A stretch of DNA of 49,081 nt from Flavobacteriaceae bacterium. GTDB taxonomy: Bacteria; Bacteroidota; Bacteroidia; Flavobacteriales; Weeksellaceae. The notes below the pieces were generated by a model. That model saw only the letters and a list, made by a program, of their open reading frames with translations, did not search any database and was not told where the DNA came from. A program made the translations under genes and the position numbers. The DNA lies in the NCBI GenBank assembly GCA_031276535.1, contig JAISMV010000008.1, positions 1-49,081 on the forward strand, in the 5' to 3' direction. Below are positions 45,187 through 49,081 of this stretch, in pieces. Position 1 is the stretch's first letter, and each line of letters starts with the position of its first letter.

Positions 45187-45226
45187 GAAGAAAGGCGCCC
45201 GAATTTTTCGGACGCCTTTCTTCTTA
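45187..45226 (+). terminator. Strong terminator of the fused synthetase gene
   Basis: GAAGAAAGGCG at 45187-45197 pairs with CGCCTTTCTTC at 45213-45223. After one mismatch (45198/45212) the stem continues with CCGAA/TTCGG, leaving a 3-nt loop. It is followed by TT. The gene's stop is 23 bp upstream. It may serve argH from the other side too. Confidence 0.9.
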
Positions 45227-45255
45227 TAATTATTAGTCACACAGACTCTCTAAGC

Positions 45256-45328
45256 CCATTGCAAAAGTAAAAGTTTAAAACAAATCATAAAAGCCTGATT
45301 AATATGTTAAATTTTGCAATGGTTTTTT
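45256..45328 (+). repeat. Perfect 11-bp inverted repeat with T-run in the synthetase-argH gap
   Basis: CCATTGCAAAA at 45256-45266 is the exact complement of TTTTGCAATGG at 45312-45322, which is followed by six T (45323-45328). The loop is 45 nt. A terminator for the synthetase already lies upstream, so this could be a second terminator or a small RNA. Nothing else is seen in the 45227-45403 gap except an 8-bp repeat (CTTCTGAA/TTCAGAAG, 45383-45410) over the argH stop. Confidence 0.45.
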
Positions 45329-45403
45329 ATAGCTGTACTAAATCCGGAGGGGACAAGTCAGGAAAAATTTCCGTAGCAGGGTCTTCTGAATTTATAAACC
45401 GCT

Positions 45404-46684
45404 TCAGAAGCATTCTTCCATTTTTTCTTTAATTTCTTTCAGACAAAGATTATTGATACTTCCCTCATGGGTGTGGGTGGTTTTTCCGGGAGACCGGAAT
45501 GTTCCTTTTTCCACCTGTTCCCCGATGATCTTATACGCATCCCGAAAGGGAACCCCTTGGGCAACCAGTTCATTCAAGGCATCTACGGTAAACAGGTAAT
45601 CATATTTTTTATCTTCCAGTATGTTCTCCCTTACCCGAATGTCTTTAACGGAATAATGAGCCATATCCAGACAGGCTTTCAGGTTTTGAACGGCAGGAAT
45701 CAACCCTTCTTTTAACAATTGCAAATCCCGGTGGTATCCGCTGGGCAGGTTGTTGGTGATCAATGTCAGCTCGTACGGAAGAGCCTGTATTTTATTACAT
45801 TTTCCCCGTATTAACTCAAAAACATCCGGATTTTTCTTATGAGGCATAATGCTGGATCCGGTGGTGAGATGAGAAGGCAGGGAAAGGAAATTAAAATTCT
45901 GGCTCATATACAAGGTGACATCCATTGCCAGCTTGGATAAGGTTCCGGACAAGCTGCTCAGGGCAAAAGCGGTGCTTTTTTCAGATTTTCCACGGCTCAT
46001 CTGGGCAGCAACGGAGTTATATTTTAAAGTTTTAAAGCCCAGTTTCCGGGTGGTATACGTGCGGTTTATCGGGAAGGAACTCCCATATCCGGCAGCAGAA
46101 CCCAAAGGGTTTTGGTCAACTATTTTTAAAGCGGCATTCAGCATAATTACATCATCAATCAGGCTTTCGGCATAAGCGGAAAACCACAGTCCGAAAGAGG
46201 AAGGCATGGCAATCTGAAAATGAGTATAACCGGGCAGCAACACATTCTTATACTTTTCAGCCAAATCCATCAAAAGATCAAACAGCTGCCGGGTCTGATC
46301 CTTGATCTGAGATAATTCCTCTTTTAGATATAAATTCATATCCACTAAGATCTGGTCGTTGCGGGAACGTGCCGTATGTATCTTTTTTCCTGCGTCTCCG
46401 GTCTTTTGGGTCAGTAAAAACTCTATTTTGGAATGTACATCCTCAAAATCGTTTTCAATGCTGAAATTTCCTTTTTCTATTTCTGTTAAGATTTCATTCA
46501 GGGCAGACACCAAATCCGTTTTTTCCTGTTCGGTGAGCAACCCGGCATTATGCAGCATGTCAGCCTGAGCTATGGAGCCTAGTACATCGTATCGGGCCAG
46601 AATTACGTCGAGTTCCCGGTCATTTCCTACAGTGAACCGGTCTATTTGCTTATCGGAAGGTATGCCTTTTTCCCAGAGTTTCAT
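45404..46684 (-). CDS. argH: Argininosuccinate lyase
   Basis: A protein of 426 residues, slightly shorter than the usual 455-460. It cleaves argininosuccinate to arginine and fumarate, the last step of arginine synthesis. Landmarks: LWEKGIPSDKQIDRFTVGND at the start, VHSKIEFLLTQKTGDAGKKI, the TARSRNDQ motif near residue 105, LPGYTHFQIAMPSSFG (catalytic His), PLGSAAGYGSSFPI and the fumarase-family signature GSSIMPHKKNP near 275. The C-terminus is compatible with a full fold. It is the third gene of the argB-M20-argH unit, starting 9 bp after the deacetylase. No terminator with a T-run was found on its strand beyond the shared hairpin at 45187. Confidence 0.96.
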   Translation of the reverse strand: MKLWEKGIPSDKQIDRFTVGNDRELDVILARYDVLGSIAQADMLHNAGLLTEQEKTDLVSALNEILTEIEKGNFSIENDFEDVHSKIEFLLTQKTGDAGKKIHTARSRNDQILVDMNLYLKEELSQIKDQTRQLFDLLMDLAEKYKNVLLPGYTHFQIAMPSSFGLWFSAYAESLIDDVIMLNAALKIVDQNPLGSAAGYGSSFPINRTYTTRKLGFKTLKYNSVAAQMSRGKSEKSTAFALSSLSGTLSKLAMDVTLYMSQNFNFLSLPSHLTTGSSIMPHKKNPDVFELIRGKCNKIQALPYELTLITNNLPSGYHRDLQLLKEGLIPAVQNLKACLDMAHYSVKDIRVRENILEDKKYDYLFTVDALNELVAQGVPFRDAYKIIGEQVEKGTFRSPGKTTHTHEGSINNLCLKEIKEKMEECF

Positions 46685-46693
46685 TTTGATTGT

Positions 46694-47776
46694 TTAAGAT
46701 TTTAGTATGGTTTTTTTGAGTAATTCAATATATAACGGAATGGCGTCTATGACCTCCTGTTTATAAATAAATTCATCAGCCGTATGAGAGCGTAGGGAAT
46801 CTCCGGGACCCATCTTCAGCGACTGGCAATACAGAACCGCCTGATCGGAAATGGTAGGAGAGCCGTAAGTGGTTCTTCCCAGTTCAATTCCCGCCAGCAC
46901 CAAAGGATGTTCTTTCGGGATGGAAGAAGATTTCAGGTGCAGAGATCTGGGAGTAATGGTAACTTTGTCCGAAGACACGGACTTGCGGATCATGGCGTAT
47001 ATTTCCTCATTGGTATAGCGATCATTCACCCGGATGTCCACGACCAGTTTGCATTCATCAGGAACCAGATTATGTTGTTGTCCTGCATTGATCTGGGTAA
47101 CGGTCATTTTTACGGCTCCCAGCGTTTCGGAAATTTTATCAAAAGTATGGGTTTTAAACCATTCTATGACTTTCAGGGAATTATAAATGGCATTGTCCGG
47201 ATTGTTATGTGCGGCGTGGCTGGCAGTTCCCTTTACGGAAATGTCCAGTACCAGCAATCCCCGTTCTGCAATAGCCAGATTCATCAGGGTGGGTTCTCCC
47301 ACAATGGCGCAGTCCAGTTTGGGCAGATGTTGTAAAATGCTGTTCAGACCTTTTTTTCCGCTGTTTTCTTCTTCGGCGGTAGCCGCCATGATCAAATTAT
47401 ACGTCAGGTCTTTATTGTCGTAATAGTAGGTAAAGGCGGCTAATAACGAAACCAGACACCCTCCGGCATCGTTTGACCCCAGTCCGTAGATCTTCCCTTC
47501 TTTTTCTATGGTTTGAAAGGGGTCGTTGGTGTATCCTTTGTTCGGGAAGACCGTATCCTGATGCGAATTTAGCAGCAGGGTGGGTTTGGATTCATCAAAG
47601 TATTTATTGACCGCCCAAATGTTATTATTTTCCCGCTTAAAAGGAATCTGATGATGAGTAAACCAAGCTTCTATCAATAATGAGGTATTTTCTTCTTCTC
47701 CTGAAAAGGAAGGGGTCTCTATCAGGTTGTGAAGTAAAATCAAGGCTTTATCTGTCAGTTTTGCTATTGTTTGCAT
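46694..47776 (-). CDS. M20-family deacylase of arginine synthesis (ArgE-like)
   Basis: A protein of 360 residues of the M20 metallopeptidase family. Zinc-site motifs: LLNSHQDTVFP (His and Asp, residues about 71-81), YGLGSNDAGGC (bridging Asp), TAEEENSGKKG (Glu-Glu) and VGEPTLMNLAIAERG. A dimerisation domain (DISVKGTASHAAH) follows. The last zinc His lies in DSLRSHTADEFI. Members of this subgroup remove an acetyl or succinyl group from ornithine or citrulline. In Bacteroidota the pathway often uses N-acyl-citrulline as the substrate, made by a special carbamoyltransferase, so deacylation of acylcitrulline is likely. The position between argB and argH supports the arginine role; the acyl group cannot be read. 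It starts 3 bp after argB. Confidence 0.92.
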   Translation of the reverse strand: MQTIAKLTDKALILLHNLIETPSFSGEEENTSLLIEAWFTHHQIPFKRENNNIWAVNKYFDESKPTLLLNSHQDTVFPNKGYTNDPFQTIEKEGKIYGLGSNDAGGCLVSLLAAFTYYYDNKDLTYNLIMAATAEEENSGKKGLNSILQHLPKLDCAIVGEPTLMNLAIAERGLLVLDISVKGTASHAAHNNPDNAIYNSLKVIEWFKTHTFDKISETLGAVKMTVTQINAGQQHNLVPDECKLVVDIRVNDRYTNEEIYAMIRKSVSSDKVTITPRSLHLKSSSIPKEHPLVLAGIELGRTTYGSPTISDQAVLYCQSLKMGPGDSLRSHTADEFIYKQEVIDAIPLYIELLKKTILKS

Positions 47777-47779
47777 AAG

Positions 47780-48562
47780 TTACATGGAAATATGGGTATG
47801 GAGAACCTTCGGGTTTGCAATTATTTCAGGATTTGCTATCCTGATCTCCTTAACTCCCTGTTGGAGCGCTTGAAAACAATTTTCAAGCTTGGGCAGCATC
47901 CCGGAGTGAATAACATTTTTTTCTTTTAACTCTTGGTACGAAGCAAGGGTTAATTCTTCGATTACACTGTCTTCGTTATGAATATCCGTTAAAACTCCCT
48001 TTTTTTCGAAACAATAGATCAGGGTAATGTCAAAGAGGGGGGAAAGTCCTACAGCCAGCGACTGGGCAACGGTATCCGCATTGGTATTTAACAGCTGTCC
48101 TTTTTTATCGTGGGTAATGGCGCAAAAAACAGGAGTGGCTCCGGTTTCCAGAAGGCTTTTTATCCAATCGGCGTTAATGCCGGTTATATCTCCTACAAAA
48201 CCGTAATCAACGGAACCGGTTTCCCGTTTTTTGGATAAAATGCTGTTTCCGTCAGCCCCTGTCAGTCCGATAGCCTGGGTATCGAATTTCTGCAGCAGGG
48301 CTACAATCTTTTTATTGCACAGTCCGGCATACGTCATCACGGCAACTTCGAGCATTTCTTTATCGGTTACTCTTCTTCCATCGACCATAACAGTTTCTAT
48401 TCCCAGTTTTCCGGCTAAGCGGGTGGCTTCTTTTCCTCCTCCGTGAACCAGAATTTTGAACCCTTCCATTTGAGAGAAATCCTGTAAAAACCGGTCAAGA
48501 ATTTCCGGGGTATCGATCACATTCCCGCCGATTTTAATTATAGTAAGTTTTTCTTTGCTCAT
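47780..48562 (-). CDS. argB: N-acylglutamate kinase (acetylglutamate kinase)
   Basis: A protein of 260 residues. The ATG at 48562 is chosen (MSKEKLTIIKIGGNVIDTP, split at the loop); a TTG three codons upstream overlaps the promoter box. Amino-acid kinase landmarks: IIKIGGNV (phosphate loop), ILVHGGGKEATRL, GLTGADGNSIL, LNTNADTVAQSLAV and VIHSGMLPKLENC. The enzyme phosphorylates the gamma-carboxyl of N-acetyl- or, in some Bacteroidota, N-succinylglutamate. First gene of the arginine unit. The promoter box lies so close that the mRNA may be nearly leaderless. argC, argD and the carbamoyltransferase gene are not in the window. A decayed gene lies upstream in the same direction. Confidence 0.94.
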   Translation of the reverse strand: MSKEKLTIIKIGGNVIDTPEILDRFLQDFSQMEGFKILVHGGGKEATRLAGKLGIETVMVDGRRVTDKEMLEVAVMTYAGLCNKKIVALLQKFDTQAIGLTGADGNSILSKKRETGSVDYGFVGDITGINADWIKSLLETGATPVFCAITHDKKGQLLNTNADTVAQSLAVGLSPLFDITLIYCFEKKGVLTDIHNEDSVIEELTLASYQELKEKNVIHSGMLPKLENCFQALQQGVKEIRIANPEIIANPKVLHTHISM

Positions 48563-48568
48563 TGTGTA

Positions 48569-48576
48569 CAAAGGTA
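48569..48576 (-). promoter_or_regulatory. -7 element (TACCTTTG) for the argB operon
   Basis: TACCTTTG on the minus strand ends only 6 bp before the argB ATG. With the usual 6-7 bp from box to start site, transcription would begin at or next to the A of ATG. No -33 TTG in the AT-rich sequence upstream. A second promoter further up is possible. Confidence 0.4.
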
Positions 48577-48598
48577 TAAAATATTTTTCTCCTCTTTT

Positions 48599-48786
48599 TT
48601 ATTGTTTAAAGAATTCCTCTACATAGTCTTTGCCCATGGTTTGAATAATAATTGAACTGATATTTTTAGGATCTTTAAGTTTTGTAATTTAATTTCCGGC
48701 ACAGTTTGATCAACAGTCAACGCTTTATTTTTTAGACGCACAAGGGAGTATTCTTTCTACTTTGTAATTCCTTTCACCCCCGGTAT
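48599..48786 (-). pseudogene. Decayed C-terminal remnant of an unidentified gene
   Basis: On the minus strand one frame ends at 48599 with DPKNISSIIIQTMGKDYVEEFF-type residues, protein-like in composition, but it has a stop about 30 codons upstream. The neighbouring frame continues the coding look with KALTVDQTVPEIKLQNLK (about 48729-48676). A further frame shift before it gives VERILPCASK. The three parts could be joined by two small frameshifts. The 5' side is cut by the MITE-like repeat at 48790. The remnant ends 37 bp before argB in the same direction. I do not recognise the family. It could also be chance coding. Confidence 0.35.
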
Positions 48787-48789
48787 TTA

Positions 48790-48982
48790 GAGCCTGTTTA
48801 AATTTTATTCAAATATTTATTTTTAAGTTCTAATTATATTTTGCATTCTTTTTAAGCTCTTTTGAGCGTCTTTTTCACTTTTTCTTTTTGATTTAGCCCG
48901 CTAAATCTTCAAATAAAAAGCAAAAAAATCCATCTCAAAAATAGCAATAAAAAAATAATCGCAATAAAATTTAAACAGGCTC
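48790..48982. mobile_element. MITE-like repeat, copy 2 (193 bp)
   Basis: GAGCCTGTTTAAATTTTATT at 48790-48809 is the exact inverse of 48963-48982, a perfect 20-bp terminal repeat. TTA flanks both ends (48787-48789 and 48983-48985), a plausible 3-bp target duplication. The interior is about 95% identical by eye to copy 1 at 17374, in opposite orientation, and has the same GATTTAGC/GCTAAATC palindrome (about 48890-48907). No gene inside. A 3-bp duplication of TNA form and the GAGCCTGTTT-like ends recall IS5-family elements; this is inference. Together with the remnant and promoter it accounts for most of the 48572-48998 gap. Confidence 0.85.
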
Positions 48983-48998
48983 TTAAATTCGAAAAAAT

Positions 48999-49081
48999 AT
49001 GAAAAAACAAACTTTGGCTAACTTCATCGCTGTATTTATCGGAATTTATTTTATAGTTCGTGCGTACTCTTGGTACACCGA
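48999..49081 (+). CDS. Start of a small membrane-protein gene, cut by window edge
   Basis: An ATG at 48999 opens a frame to the end of the window (27 codons). It begins with KKQTLANF and a hydrophobic run IAVFIGIYFIVRAYSW, which looks like a signal anchor. It starts 16 bp after the MITE-like repeat, so its promoter may lie in or beyond the insertion. No family can be named from this much. Confidence 0.5.
   Translation, partial: MKKQTLANFIAVFIGIYFIVRAYSWYT

Noticed and set aside
1-49081. CRISPR arrays, tRNA and rRNA genes, prophage genes
   Set aside because: No regularly spaced repeats, no cloverleaf-like segments or rRNA sequence, and no phage structural genes were recognised on either strand.

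Overview
The window looks like a chromosome segment of a low-GC member of the Bacteroidota, most likely a flavobacterium of the Weeksellaceae type. Four things point there. There are three type IX secretion (T9SS) proteins, including PorZ. NusB is about 300 residues long. The miaB / sigma-54 activator / lptE / secG cluster is typical of the group. At least eleven genes or transcripts are preceded by a TAnnTTTG box, the Bacteroidota -7 promoter element. No rRNA, tRNA or CRISPR array was seen.

Layout. (a) 1-9606: a minus-strand accessory operon with a TPR protein, a lamin-tail T9SS protein and a giant SpvB/FG-GAP/RHS protein that runs off the left edge. The RHS gene is visibly richer in G+C than the rest. 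Its leader contains a compact RNA-like element whose ends pair perfectly. (b) 9624-15769: a secreted EEP-family nuclease/phosphatase, divergent from a TonB-dependent receptor and two related surface lipoproteins, probably a nutrient (nucleic acid or phosphate) scavenging unit. (c) 15800-23435: SDR oxidoreductase, aroE, a 191-bp MITE-like repeat, a T9SS type B adhesin-like protein, an LtaS-type transferase, a PolB-like exonuclease and a conserved flavobacterial protein. (d) 23817-30284: a long plus-strand housekeeping operon, miaB, sigma-54 activator, lptE, an acidic protein, secG, nusB, DUF1573 and yajC, closed by a strong terminator. (e) 30362-40910: mnmA, porZ-recO, an AT-rich acyltransferase, rplM-rpsI, rpsB-tsf, an Nramp-UspA fusion and an alkyltransferase-like protein. 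(f) 41122-45226: a structured leader followed by one 1275-residue gene that fuses two complete acyl-CoA synthetases. (g) 45404-49081: argH, an M20 deacetylase and argB on the minus strand, a decayed gene, a second inverted copy of the MITE-like repeat and the start of a further gene.

Main themes: translation and envelope biogenesis (S2, EF-Ts, L13, S9, MiaB, MnmA, SecG, YajC, LptE), the T9SS surface (PorZ plus two cargo proteins), arginine synthesis, short-chain acyl activation, and an accessory RHS locus. The least ordinary items are the PrpE-Acs tandem fusion with an altered second active site, the 6S-like RNA candidate in front of the RHS operon, the recent domain duplication at 14.6-15.7 kb, and the MITE-like pair. 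All domain and family calls come from reading motifs; no database search was run.
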